Positions 16,436-24,555 of a stretch of 46,465 nt of DNA are shown one piece after another (position 1 is the first letter of the stretch; every line of letters starts with the position of its first letter). Below the pieces are notes generated by a model that had not been told where the DNA came from, searched no databases, and saw only the letters and a list, made by a program, of their open reading frames with translations. Source of the stretch: CAZOOA01 sp964581355 (GTDB lineage Bacteria; Bacillota; Dethiobacteria; DTU022; UBA8154); contig CAZOOA010000016.1 in the NCBI GenBank assembly GCA_964581355.1, positions 1 through 46,465 of the forward strand, read 5' to 3'. The translations under genes and the position numbers were made by a program.

Positions 16436-17944
16436 ATGAACCTGGTTCAATTAGTGGATCTGAATGCCAGAAAGTTTGGCGACAAGGATTGTTTGCGTTG
16501 TGAAGGACAAAGTTATTCTTTTACCCAGGTGAAAGAAGATGCGGAGAAGGTGGCCGGGCTGCTGCAGTCCTGGGGAGTAAAAAAAGGAGACCGGGTGGGC
16601 TTGATGAGCTTCAACACCCCGGATTATGTCAAGGTCTTTTACGGGACCATGAAAGCCGGAGCCGTGGTGGTGCCCATTAACCACAAGCTGGCTGCTCCTG
16701 AAGCCGAGTATATTCTGGAGCACAGCGAGTCCAAGGCGTTCTTTTTTGATGCTACCCTGGCTGAAGTGGCCGGAAAAGTCGGCTCCGGTGGAAAAAAAGT
16801 GGCCATCGGCGGTGAAGCGGAAGGCTATGATTCCCTTGCCGGGCAGCTGGCTGCATCTCTCCCCGATTACGTTCCTGTGGAGATCAGTGATGAAGATTAC
16901 GCCGAGATTTTGTATACTTCGGGCACGACCGGAAAACCCAAAGGTTGCCTGCATTCCCACCGGAACGTGGTTTTTGCCGGGATCACCGGGGCGCTGTGCA
17001 TGAAAATGGATGAACACGACCGGATGCTGATGGCCATGCCCATCTGGCACTCTTCCCCGCTGAACAACTGGTTTATCGGTGCCCAGTATGTCGGGGCCTG
17101 CACTGTGCTGCTGCGGGAATACCATCCCCTGCATTTCCTGCAGGCCATCCAGGAGGAAAAATGCACCATCTACTTCGGGGCCCCGGTAAGCTACCTGTTG
17201 CCCCTGCAGATGATCCCCAACTTTGAAGAATATGACCTTTCCTCCATGCGCTGCTGGATTTATGGCGGAGGCCCCATTTCCAGCGATGTTGCTCTGCGTT
17301 TGATGGAAAGCTACGAGAGCGACAACTTCTACCAGGTCTACGGCATGACAGAATCAGGTCCCACCGGGACGGTCCTCTACCCCGAGGAGCAGGTGAAAAA
17401 AGCCGGTTCCATCGGCTGCAAGGCTCTGCCTGGCGCCGATATCCTGGTGATGAAAAATGAGTCGGAAGAAGCCGGCCCTGGGGAAACCGGGGAAATCTGG
17501 CTCAAGGCCGACTGCATGATGGAAGGTTACTATAAAGACCCCGAAGCAACCCGGGAAGCCTTCCACCAGGGCTGGTATAAGTCGGGAGACGTAGCCCGCG
17601 TGGACGAAGACGGCTACCTCTTCATCGTGGACCGCACCAAGGATATGATTGTCAGCGGTGGGGAAAACGTTTACTCCAAGGAAGTGGAAGATGCCCTGGC
17701 CACCCACCCCGATGTCGTGGAAGCCGCTGTCGTAGGCAAGCCCCATGAGGAATGGGGAGAAATGGTGACAGCTTTTATCGTCATCAAGGAGGGTTCGGAA
17801 TTAAACGAAGACGCCCTGAAAGAGCACCTTACGGCTCACCTGGCCAAATACAAAATTCCCCGGGAAATGCATTTTGTCCAGGAGTTGCCCCATACGCCAA
17901 CAGGGAAAGTGAAAAAGTTTGAACTGCGGGAGCAACTGACTTAA
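16436..17944 (+). CDS. Acyl-CoA synthetase (AMP-forming)
   Basis: A class I adenylate-forming enzyme of 502 residues that activates a carboxylic acid to its acyl-CoA through an acyl-adenylate. The P-loop is YTSGTTGKPKGCLHSH (near 160). Other motifs are YGGGPIS, YGMTES (near 301), the GYYKDPEATREAF to WYKSGDVARVDEDGY hinge region, DRTKDMIVSGGENVYSKEVE, and the catalytic Lys near the end in PTGKVKKFEL. The long-chain or FadD3-like subgroup fits best, but the acid cannot be fixed by eye. The ribosome site is TAGGAGG before ATG 16436. It lies 114 bp after merR and 248 bp (repeats) before an acyl-CoA dehydrogenase, suggesting an acid activation and oxidation unit. Confidence 0.93.
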   Translation: MNLVQLVDLNARKFGDKDCLRCEGQSYSFTQVKEDAEKVAGLLQSWGVKKGDRVGLMSFNTPDYVKVFYGTMKAGAVVVPINHKLAAPEAEYILEHSESKAFFFDATLAEVAGKVGSGGKKVAIGGEAEGYDSLAGQLAASLPDYVPVEISDEDYAEILYTSGTTGKPKGCLHSHRNVVFAGITGALCMKMDEHDRMLMAMPIWHSSPLNNWFIGAQYVGACTVLLREYHPLHFLQAIQEEKCTIYFGAPVSYLLPLQMIPNFEEYDLSSMRCWIYGGGPISSDVALRLMESYESDNFYQVYGMTESGPTGTVLYPEEQVKKAGSIGCKALPGADILVMKNESEEAGPGETGEIWLKADCMMEGYYKDPEATREAFHQGWYKSGDVARVDEDGYLFIVDRTKDMIVSGGENVYSKEVEDALATHPDVVEAAVVGKPHEEWGEMVTAFIVIKEGSELNEDALKEHLTAHLAKYKIPREMHFVQELPHTPTGKVKKFELREQLT

Positions 17945-18130
17945 ATTAGCCACGGTCTAGCCACAGCCACGGTTCTCGTGGCAGGTGCCCGGCCTGCCAG
18001 AGAGACAACGTCTGGCCTGGTCCAGCTACGCCAGCCACGTGGACGGTTTTCGTGACTTGTGCCCGGAGTTGCCACGAAGGCGGTTCCTGGCCGGCCAGAG
18101 AGGCGGTGCCTGTGGCAGGTGATACCCGAA
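17945..18130. repeat. Repeat-dense spacer between acyl-CoA ligase and dehydrogenase genes
   Basis: Contains the palindrome GCCACGGTTCTCGTGGC (17966-17982) whose arm matches the unit before thiM, then degenerate forms (ACGGTTTTCGTG near 18041, GGCGGTTCCTGGCC near 18077, two GCCAGAGAG motifs and a terminal TGTGGCAGG). It appears to be several decayed palindromic units nested together. No gene is visible. Confidence 0.6.
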
Positions 18131-18192
18131 CTGACTCCGTGGCTATAGCAACTATTTCTTGTAGACTTTTGAGAAATTGGAGGGTATAAAAC

Positions 18193-19449
18193 ATGTTTGA
18201 TTTTCTTTTGAATGATGAACAACTGAAATTGCGCGACGAAGTCCGCGACTTTGTCCGCCAGGTGCCCCGGGAAATGGTAGTGGATATGGATGCCGACAAG
18301 ATCAAATTCCCCAAGGAATTTCTCCAGGAAGCAGGCCGCCGCAACCTGATGGGCTGCCGCTACCCCAGCCAGTGGGGCGGGCGGGACCTGGATTGGGTGG
18401 CGACCACGATGGTTATGGAGGAAGTGGGAACCCTGGGCTATATTTTTGCCTGCACCTTTGGTGTCGGGGCCGAACTGGTCTGTGATGCCATCATCCAGCA
18501 CGGAACCGATGCCCAGAAAGAAGAGTATGTTAAGCCCCTGCTGGCCGGGGAAAAATTTGCCGCCGAATGCCTGACGGAGCCCCGGGGTGGTTCGGACTTT
18601 TTCGGGACCTCCACCAAGGCCATTGATAAAGGGGACCACTTCCTGATCGAAGGCCAGAAACGTTTTATCGTCGGGGCCGAAGGGGCCGACTTTTTCCTGG
18701 TCTATGCCCGCACGGATCACGATCCCGATGCCCACCCCCACAAAGCCCTGACCTGTTTCATCGTCGACCGGACTGACGATGTCAAGGTGGAGTACCTGTA
18801 CGGGCTGATGGGCTGCCGGGGCGGTGGCGCCGGACGGGTGCGCTTTGACAACGTCAAGGTTCCCAGGGAAAATATTGTCGGGGAACTAAACGATGCCTAC
18901 AAGGTCTTTAACACCATGATGATCCCCGAACGGTTGGGTACAGCAGCCATGACCATCGGCCCGGCTCGCTCCGCCCTGGAAGTGGCGACCCGCTATACCA
19001 GCAAGCGCAAGGCATTCGGCCAGGTGATCAACCGCTTTCAGGGGGTCAGCTTCCAGGTGGCCGATGCAGCAATGCTCCTGGATGCCAGCCGCTCCCAGGT
19101 TTATACCACCAGCCGGGCCGTGGATGCCGGCGTTGATGAAAAACGGGTTCGCCGCCTGATCAGCGAGACCAAGAAATTCGTTACCGAATCCTGCCAGGAA
19201 GCGGTGCGAAACTGCATGCAGGTGATGGGGGGCATCGGCTATACCAATGTCTATCCCATCGAGCGACATTCCCGGGATTTGAGTCTGGCTTCCATCTGGA
19301 CAGGCACCAACGAAGTCATGTCCCTGATTGCCTCTCATGAATGGTACCGGGAAGAAGCCCTGCGCTGGGAAAAAGAAAAAGAGTATCGGCGGGATGTGGA
19401 ATTCGATGCCGCTGAAGCTGCTACGGAAGAGGAAAAAATCTACGAATAA
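18193..19449 (+). CDS. Acyl-CoA dehydrogenase family protein
   Basis: A flavoenzyme of 418 residues catalysing alpha,beta-desaturation of an acyl-CoA with electrons passed to ETF. The N-terminal helical domain begins LNDEQLKLRDEVRDFV. The FAD/substrate loop is CLTEPRGGSDFFGT (near 137-150). The central beta-domain has FIVGAEGADFFLVYA, and the C-terminal domain has KRKAFGQVINRFQGVSFQVAD and QVMGGIGY. The usual C-terminal catalytic Glu position (the E of YEGT in medium-chain enzymes) is Thr370 in SIWTGTNE. A Glu is present at 246 (PERLG), the position used by isovaleryl-CoA and long-chain dehydrogenases. GGAGGG precedes the ATG. No etfAB is nearby. Confidence 0.92.
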   Translation: MFDFLLNDEQLKLRDEVRDFVRQVPREMVVDMDADKIKFPKEFLQEAGRRNLMGCRYPSQWGGRDLDWVATTMVMEEVGTLGYIFACTFGVGAELVCDAIIQHGTDAQKEEYVKPLLAGEKFAAECLTEPRGGSDFFGTSTKAIDKGDHFLIEGQKRFIVGAEGADFFLVYARTDHDPDAHPHKALTCFIVDRTDDVKVEYLYGLMGCRGGGAGRVRFDNVKVPRENIVGELNDAYKVFNTMMIPERLGTAAMTIGPARSALEVATRYTSKRKAFGQVINRFQGVSFQVADAAMLLDASRSQVYTTSRAVDAGVDEKRVRRLISETKKFVTESCQEAVRNCMQVMGGIGYTNVYPIERHSRDLSLASIWTGTNEVMSLIASHEWYREEALRWEKEKEYRRDVEFDAAEAATEEEKIYE

Positions 19450-19465
19450 CAGCTAAGGCAACCAT

Positions 19466-19515
19466 AAAGGGGCTGCCCCGGAAAGGCTTTACCGGTCAGC
19501 CCCTTTTGTTTTCAA
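19466..19515 (+). terminator. Rho-independent terminator after acyl-CoA dehydrogenase
   Basis: AAAGGGGCTG (19466-19475) pairs with CAGCCCCTTT (19497-19506), with an inner CCGG/CCGG extension, followed by TTTTGTTTT. Confidence 0.92.
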
Positions 19516-19573
19516 TTGTAACTGTTAAGAGTAATCATAGATTTTCATGAAAAAAACCAACCCTGATAGCCGT

Positions 19574-19647
19574 GGGGACGGTCCTGGCGCTTCCGGAGCG
19601 CAGCGGAGGACCGGCAGGGAAAGCGACAGAACCGTCCCCCTGCTTCG
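19574..19647. repeat. Dispersed palindromic repeat, copy 3
   Basis: Outer inverted repeat GGGGACGGTCCT (19574-19585) and AGAACCGTCCCC (19628-19639), 11 of 12 matching, around the inner GCGCTTCCGGAGCGC palindrome. This is the best-preserved copy of the family in the window. Confidence 0.82.
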
Positions 19648-19877
19648 CGGTGTGTAGTGTGATAAGTTGGGCTGAGCAGCATACCAGTTACTTTCAATTC
19701 ACAGCAGACATCCATGAGGCTCATGCTTTATGACCCGGTGGCTTAAATAGCTAAACGCTAATTTCAGGGTAGGCAGGAAAGGGAAGCATAAGCCCCGGAT
19801 TTTATAATATAGGTGTCGAAAAATAGGTTGTTCTGCTTTGAACAAGGCTGATGATCTCCTGAAGCGCTTCATCCTTT

Positions 19878-19906
19878 TTGCATTGCGGGAAAATAAAGTA
19901 TATAAT
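19878..19906 (+). promoter_or_regulatory. Sigma-A-type promoter
   Basis: TTGCAT (19878-19883), 17-bp spacer, perfect TATAAT (19901-19906), about 60 bp before the binding-protein start. Confidence 0.7.
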
Positions 19907-19964
19907 AACATGCTGGTAGAAATGTACAAATTTAAAGTACAAATTAAGAGGAGGTCAATTTTTT

Positions 19965-20969
19965 ATGTTTGCATGGCGTAGCAGAAAGAACATGGTAATT
20001 CTTGTATCCGTTCTGGCCTTGATGTTTTTGTTTAGCGGATGGGTAGTGGGATGTGGTGAACAACCGGCAGAAGAACCGGCAGCAAACGGAGAACCGGCGG
20101 AAGCAGAAGCAGAAATCCCGGAAGAAATCGAACTGGCCATGGTAGAGTGGACTTGTTCAACCCAGAAAAATTACATCCACAAAGAAATCCTGGAAAACCT
20201 GGGTTATGATGTGACACTGAACAATTATGCCCTGCCCGTTATTTTGGAAGGACTGGGTGACGAGCAGATCGATGCCTTTACCGACGCCTGGTGGGTCACC
20301 TGGGGGACGCCCCTGTTTGACGCCCTGGATGAAGGACGGGTTGTTCACCTTGATACTCACCTGGAGGATGTAAATTATGCCCCGGCTGTCCCGGTCTATG
20401 TTTATGAAGCCGGTGTCACCTCGATGGAAGACCTGGCCGACCATTCCGAAGAATTTGGATACACCTATTACGGCCTGGAACCGGGGAATGACGGCAATGA
20501 GATCATGATTGAAGCCTTTGAAAACGACACCTACGGCCTGGGCGAGTGGGATATCGTGGAAAGCAATGAAGCAGCCATGATTGCCGACGTAGGCCAGGTG
20601 ATTGAGCGAGGGGAATGGGTCGTCTTCAGCGGCTGGGAACCTCATTACATGAATGTTATTTTCGACATGGAATACCTGGAAGATCCCAAAGGGATCTGGG
20701 GCGATGAACCGGAAAGAGTGGCGACCCTCGTCCGTCCCGGTTTGGAAGAAGAGCATCCCAACCTGGCCAGGTACCTGAAGCAGTTCAACGTGGAAATTTC
20801 TGATGTGGACCAGTGGGTCTATGCCTTTGGTTATGAAGACCGGGATCCGGAGGAATATGCCCAGGAATGGGTTTCGGAAAACTTGGACATGGTCCTGGAA
20901 TGGGTTGAAGGCGTTACAACAGTAGACGGCAGAGACGCACAGGAAGCCCTGGAAGAAGCATATCGCTAA
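19965..20969 (+). CDS. Glycine betaine/proline-type ABC transporter substrate-binding lipoprotein
   Basis: An extracellular solute receptor of 334 residues, anchored by lipid. The N-terminal signal (basic residues then a hydrophobic run to residue 28) ends in the lipobox VVGC with Cys30, followed by a Glu/Ala/Pro-rich linker. The mature domain is of the OpuAC type: VEWTCSTQKNY, LPVILEGLGDEQIDAF, DAWWVTWGTPL with clustered Trp for quaternary-amine binding, YYGLEPGNDGNEIM and VVFSGWEPHYMN. The protein is strongly acidic, as in many halophile or alkaliphile surface proteins. It has its own promoter and a perfect 13-bp hairpin after it, and no permease or ATPase gene is adjacent, so it is an orphan receptor or works with a transporter encoded elsewhere. 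Confidence 0.9.
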   Translation: MFAWRSRKNMVILVSVLALMFLFSGWVVGCGEQPAEEPAANGEPAEAEAEIPEEIELAMVEWTCSTQKNYIHKEILENLGYDVTLNNYALPVILEGLGDEQIDAFTDAWWVTWGTPLFDALDEGRVVHLDTHLEDVNYAPAVPVYVYEAGVTSMEDLADHSEEFGYTYYGLEPGNDGNEIMIEAFENDTYGLGEWDIVESNEAAMIADVGQVIERGEWVVFSGWEPHYMNVIFDMEYLEDPKGIWGDEPERVATLVRPGLEEEHPNLARYLKQFNVEISDVDQWVYAFGYEDRDPEEYAQEWVSENLDMVLEWVEGVTTVDGRDAQEALEEAYR

Positions 20970-21100
20970 ACCGGGCTATCAAACCCTGAAACATGGACAG
21001 GCCTGGCGAGGCAGAATTAAAGGCAAAATGGATGATAGCGCTGAACTCCGCTGGCACTTCGTCCAATAAAGAGCATTTTGAAAAACTGATCCGTACCGTA

Positions 21101-21132
21101 AAAATGGCGAGAGCGAATCCTCTCGCCATTTT
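21101..21132 (+). terminator. Terminator hairpin after the binding-protein gene
   Basis: AAAATGGCGAGAG (21101-21113) pairs perfectly with CTCTCGCCATTTT (21120-21132). The flanking A and T runs make it potentially bidirectional. Confidence 0.85.
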
Positions 21133-21156
21133 CATGGATAAACAGGAGGGGTCTTA

Positions 21157-21819
21157 ATGGACAAGAAAAAAACAGCGCTTCTGCTGATCGACCTGCAAAA
21201 AGAATCCAATTATGAACTACTCAATATCCAGGACGTAATCGGCAAAGCCAAAGAACTCATATCCCGGTGCAGGCAGCAGAAGATACCCATTGTTTACACG
21301 CGCCAGGTCAACCGCGGGGATGGCCTGGCCCTACCCCTGTATGAACCGGTAGACAGCAACGGCGAACCTGTCTACTATAATTCCCGCACAGACCAGATCG
21401 AGATATTCGATGAGCTTGCCCCTGAAAAAGGGGATGTTGTCGTGGATAAACACCGCTGGAGCGCCTTTTTTGAGACTTCCCTGGATCTCATTTTGAAAAG
21501 TATGAAGGTCGAGCACCTGATCACCGGGGGGCTGGTAACCGACGGCTGCGTAATGAATACGGTATTTGATGCTTTTTCCAAAGATTACCAGGTCAGCCTG
21601 GTGAAAGATATCTGCACAACCACAAATGAAGGAGCCCAGATGGCTTCCATCCTGATCATGTGCAACTGGGTCAACGGCCTGGAGGTATATGATACAAAGG
21701 AAATGATCAACAAACTAACAGGCCAGCCGCACCGTTTTTGGAAATGGAGCGAACCCGACGAATTAAAATTTCAGGCAGAGAATCTGAAAGAAGTTTTTTC
21801 CCGTCTTCAGGTGTATTAA
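21157..21819 (+). CDS. Isochorismatase-like cysteine hydrolase
   Basis: A 220-residue cytosolic hydrolase of the isochorismatase superfamily (nicotinamidases, carbamoylases, isochorismatases). The catalytic triad is visible: D12 in LLLIDLQKES, K98 in VVDKHRWSAF and C131 in VTDGCVMNT. The following TTTNEGAQ segment corresponds to the usual substrate loop. The substrate cannot be told: nicotinamide-type zinc-site residues are not obvious, and N-carbamoylsarcosine or other amides are possible. The ribosome site AGGAGGGG precedes ATG 21157. It stands alone between two terminator-separated units. Confidence 0.85.
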   Translation: MDKKKTALLLIDLQKESNYELLNIQDVIGKAKELISRCRQQKIPIVYTRQVNRGDGLALPLYEPVDSNGEPVYYNSRTDQIEIFDELAPEKGDVVVDKHRWSAFFETSLDLILKSMKVEHLITGGLVTDGCVMNTVFDAFSKDYQVSLVKDICTTTNEGAQMASILIMCNWVNGLEVYDTKEMINKLTGQPHRFWKWSEPDELKFQAENLKEVFSRLQVY

Positions 21820-21906
21820 ATTGTTTTCTTGAATCAAGTGGAGCCATTTTGCAGGTTTAATGAAGCTATCCTCGCCTGTACAGCAAAATTCGCTAGCAAG
21901 TAGGGA

Positions 21907-21934
21907 TTGACAAGTTTTCTGTATATTGTAATCT
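21907..21934 (+). promoter_or_regulatory. Candidate promoter for the subtilisin gene
   Basis: TTGACA (21907-21912), 16-bp spacer, TAATCT (21929-21934). The -35 is consensus and the -10 weak. About 70 bp before the GTG start. Confidence 0.45.
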
Positions 21935-22005
21935 TAAATTTGCAGCCACTATCTGCGTTGAATATGCCTGTAATGATAGCAGAAATGATTGGGAGCTGAA
22001 CTGAT

Positions 22006-23793
22006 GTGAACAAGTTGGACAGAAATAAAATAAGGAAAATAATGGCCGGGTTGCTGGTGTTTTGCCTGTTTTTCAGCCCTGCCTTGATAAACTTGTCCCC
22101 TGCTCAGGGAGCTTCGGCCGCTTTGGCCCTGGAAGGCCTGGACTCTTTCCCTCCAGAGGAACAAATCGGCGTGTTGGTCGGCTTTGAGGAAACACCGGAC
22201 AGGGAACTGATAGAACAACATGGCGGCAGTATCTATATGGAATACGAATTACTAAACACCCTGGCGGTCAAGATATCCCCCCGGAGTGCCCATGAGCTTT
22301 CCCTGCATCCTCAAATCAGCTATGTAGAGCTTGATCAGCCTGTTTATTCCCTGGCCCTGGAAGTGGCGGAGCTGGACACAGGGGAATCACTGGAAGTGGA
22401 GATAGGCGGGTTGCCTGGACGGCAACTTGTCCCCTGGGGGGTTGCCCGGGTTTTTGGAACGGAGGGATATCCCTTTCAAACCTGGGAGAAAACCACAGGT
22501 AATGGTATCGGCATTGCAATCCTGGATACGGGAATTTACAGGGACCATGAAGATATCGAGCCTGCTCAGGGAGTCAATTTTTCCCCCAACCCTAATCCCA
22601 GGCTGGATTATGAATATTTTGATGAAAACGGTCATGGGACCCACGTGGCCGGAATTATCAGCGCCCTGGATAATGAAATAGGGGTGGTGGGTATTTCTCA
22701 TGGTTCCGATCTGCATGCGGTGAAGATCCTGGATGAAAACGGCCTGGGGACGGTTTCATCGGTCGTGGATGGCATTATGTGGGCCATAGAAGAGGAAGTA
22801 CCCGTTATCAATATGAGTCTTTACAGCAGCAATTACTCCAGGACCCTTGACCAGATCTGCGGCCTGGCCTACGAAGAAGGGCATCTGCTGGTTGCTGCCG
22901 CCGGGAACCTGGGCAATGAACGGGGGAGGGGGACAAATGTTTCCTATCCTGCGGCCTACGATTCAGTCATTGCTGTAGGAGCTTCCAATGAAAAAAACGA
23001 ACGGGCAGACTTTTCCAGCACCGGCCCCCAGGTGGAGTTGATCGCACCGGGGGATGACATCTGGAGCACCTGGACGGCCAACAATTACAAGCTATACAGT
23101 GGCACATCAATGGCTTCCCTGCATGTGGCCGGAGCTGCTGCCCTGGCCTGGTCCATGGTTCCTGAGTTGAGCAATGAAGAGATCAGGACCCTGCTTCAGC
23201 TTACTGCAGAAAACCTGCAGCTTTCCCCGGAACATCAGGGCTACGGCCTGGTCCGGGCTGATCACGCCGTTGCCTTGGCTGTTGATTTTCCCCAGCTGCC
23301 AGAAGGTCCCCAGAAACCGGAACTCCCTGAAATGCCTGGAGACCCTGGTGATGACCCCGATCCCCCCCGGGAAGTTGATCGCGGAGCCAGTGAGGTGATT
23401 ATGGAGATCGGCAGTAAAACAGTGTATTTTGATGATGAGAGTCGTCAAATGGATGTAGCGCCTTTTATCCTCAGCGGCCGCACGTTTGTACCGGTCCGGT
23501 TTTTAGGGGAAGCTTTTGCGGCCCAAATCGACTGGGAACCCAAAGACTCCAGGGTGCAGACGGTGTACCTGCAGCGCGAGGATATCCAGATAACGATCAA
23601 TATAGGCAGTCCCGGTATTTATGTGCGGGAAAATGGAAGCACCCGTACCGTGATTTCTGATGTGCCTGCTTTTATCCGGGACGGAAGGACTTTTCTTCCC
23701 TTTCGAGCCATCGCAGAGGCCTTTGGTGCCCGGGTCGGCCACGACTCTCACCCGCAAACAGGCCTGGTAACACAGGTCTGGTTTCGGCAGTAA
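22006..23793 (+). CDS. Secreted subtilisin-like (S8) protease with copper-amine-oxidase-like domain
   Basis: An exported serine endopeptidase of 595 residues. A signal peptide (about 1-38) precedes an inhibitor-I9-like propeptide (about 45-110). The catalytic domain (about 150-425) has D174 in AILDTGIY, H210 in NGHGTHVAG, oxyanion N301 in AAAGN and S368 in SGTSMAS. A Pro/Glu/Asp-rich linker (about 430-460) leads to a C-terminal copper-amine-oxidase-N1-like region (about 465-595) with the duplicated motifs SGRTFVPVRFLGEAF and DGRTFLPFRAIAEAFGA. In clostridia that module is commonly a surface or cell-wall-associated appendage, not an oxidase. GTG 22006 is the start; GGGAGCTG is a weak ribosome site. 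Confidence 0.92.
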   Translation: MNKLDRNKIRKIMAGLLVFCLFFSPALINLSPAQGASAALALEGLDSFPPEEQIGVLVGFEETPDRELIEQHGGSIYMEYELLNTLAVKISPRSAHELSLHPQISYVELDQPVYSLALEVAELDTGESLEVEIGGLPGRQLVPWGVARVFGTEGYPFQTWEKTTGNGIGIAILDTGIYRDHEDIEPAQGVNFSPNPNPRLDYEYFDENGHGTHVAGIISALDNEIGVVGISHGSDLHAVKILDENGLGTVSSVVDGIMWAIEEEVPVINMSLYSSNYSRTLDQICGLAYEEGHLLVAAAGNLGNERGRGTNVSYPAAYDSVIAVGASNEKNERADFSSTGPQVELIAPGDDIWSTWTANNYKLYSGTSMASLHVAGAAALAWSMVPELSNEEIRTLLQLTAENLQLSPEHQGYGLVRADHAVALAVDFPQLPEGPQKPELPEMPGDPGDDPDPPREVDRGASEVIMEIGSKTVYFDDESRQMDVAPFILSGRTFVPVRFLGEAFAAQIDWEPKDSRVQTVYLQREDIQITINIGSPGIYVRENGSTRTVISDVPAFIRDGRTFLPFRAIAEAFGARVGHDSHPQTGLVTQVWFRQ

Positions 23794-23853
23794 GGATGGA
23801 AAGTTGTAGATTGATGCAGTCACCTGGGCGAAGGGGCAACCCTGCGCAGCAAT

Positions 23854-24243
23854 TTACTTAAGCCCCTGTTCTGCTTCAACGGTTTCCTGTGAAAAGCTCA
23901 CTCCAGGGATATAAACATCTACCCGCACTACCTTCAGTCCGGTCATGTCCTCGACCACTTTTTTTACATTTTGCTGCACTTTTTTGGCCACTTCCTGTAA
24001 AGATTCCCCATATTTCACGATCAACTGCAAGTCCACGACTGCTTCTTCCTCACCCACTTCCACCTTAACGCCCCGGGCAAGGTTTTTGCGCCCCACCGCT
24101 TCACTGATTCCACCTGCAATGCCACCGCTTAAGCTTTCTACACCTTCAACTTCTACGGAGGCCAGGGCACTGGTAATTGCTACCACTTCATCTGCGATCC
24201 GGATTACGCCATGCTTAGAATTCAGTGTACGTTTTTTGGCCAT
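23854..24243 (-). CDS. Asp23/Gls24 family envelope stress protein
   Basis: A 129-residue protein with the Gls24 core: GVIRIADEVVAITSALASVE, GVESLSGG, VEVGEEEAVVDLQLIVKYG, the helix LQEVAKKVQQNVKKVVEDMT and GLKVVRVDVYIPGV. Family members are alkaline-shock or envelope-stress-associated cytosolic proteins, often tethered at the membrane by AmaP. No amaP is adjacent. The Met at 24243 is chosen because GGGAGGAG lies just before it; an in-frame start 33 bp upstream is unlikely. A good promoter (24294-24322) drives it alone. Confidence 0.92.
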   Translation of the reverse strand: MAKKRTLNSKHGVIRIADEVVAITSALASVEVEGVESLSGGIAGGISEAVGRKNLARGVKVEVGEEEAVVDLQLIVKYGESLQEVAKKVQQNVKKVVEDMTGLKVVRVDVYIPGVSFSQETVEAEQGLK

Positions 24244-24293
24244 GCGTATCTCCTCCCTTATACGTGATGAAAACAATCAGACTGTAACTATAT

Positions 24294-24322
24294 ATTATAC
24301 CTGAAAAGAAGAAATATTTCAA
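24294..24322 (-). promoter_or_regulatory. Sigma-A-type promoter for the Gls24 gene
   Basis: On the minus strand, TTGAAA (24322-24317), a 17-bp spacer and TATAAT (24299-24294), 50 bp before the ATG. The rest of this 303-bp divergent spacer (24244-24546) shows nothing else I recognise. Confidence 0.75.
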
Positions 24323-24555
24323 AACTACTTATCCCGGCAAAACAAAATAAAATGGAAAAACATGGTGCGAAACAGAACACAGGCCTGATTCACCGGCTCT
24401 TTTCAGCGGAGAGAGTGTCTTGTAAGCTCATGTCCCTATAAAGGCAACAAACACATCCCATAAAAAGGATTTGTTGTCTAGATATCGAATTAAAATAATT
24501 ACCAGTAAAAAAATTAGTATCTGTTTCCAAAGTATCAGACGCAGGAGTGATGCCC

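Larger units (their letters stand above)
19516..19964. other. Intergenic region before the betaine-type binding protein
   Basis: No gene is visible. It contains repeat copy 3 (19574-19647), a GAAGCGCTTC palindrome (19861-19870), a promoter (19878-19906) and a strong AGAGGAGG ribosome site before 19965. Confidence 0.6.

Noticed and set aside
24361..24546. Riboswitch-like segment before the nitroreductase gene
   Set aside because: No conserved riboswitch core could be recognised; it is only an AT-rich spacer.
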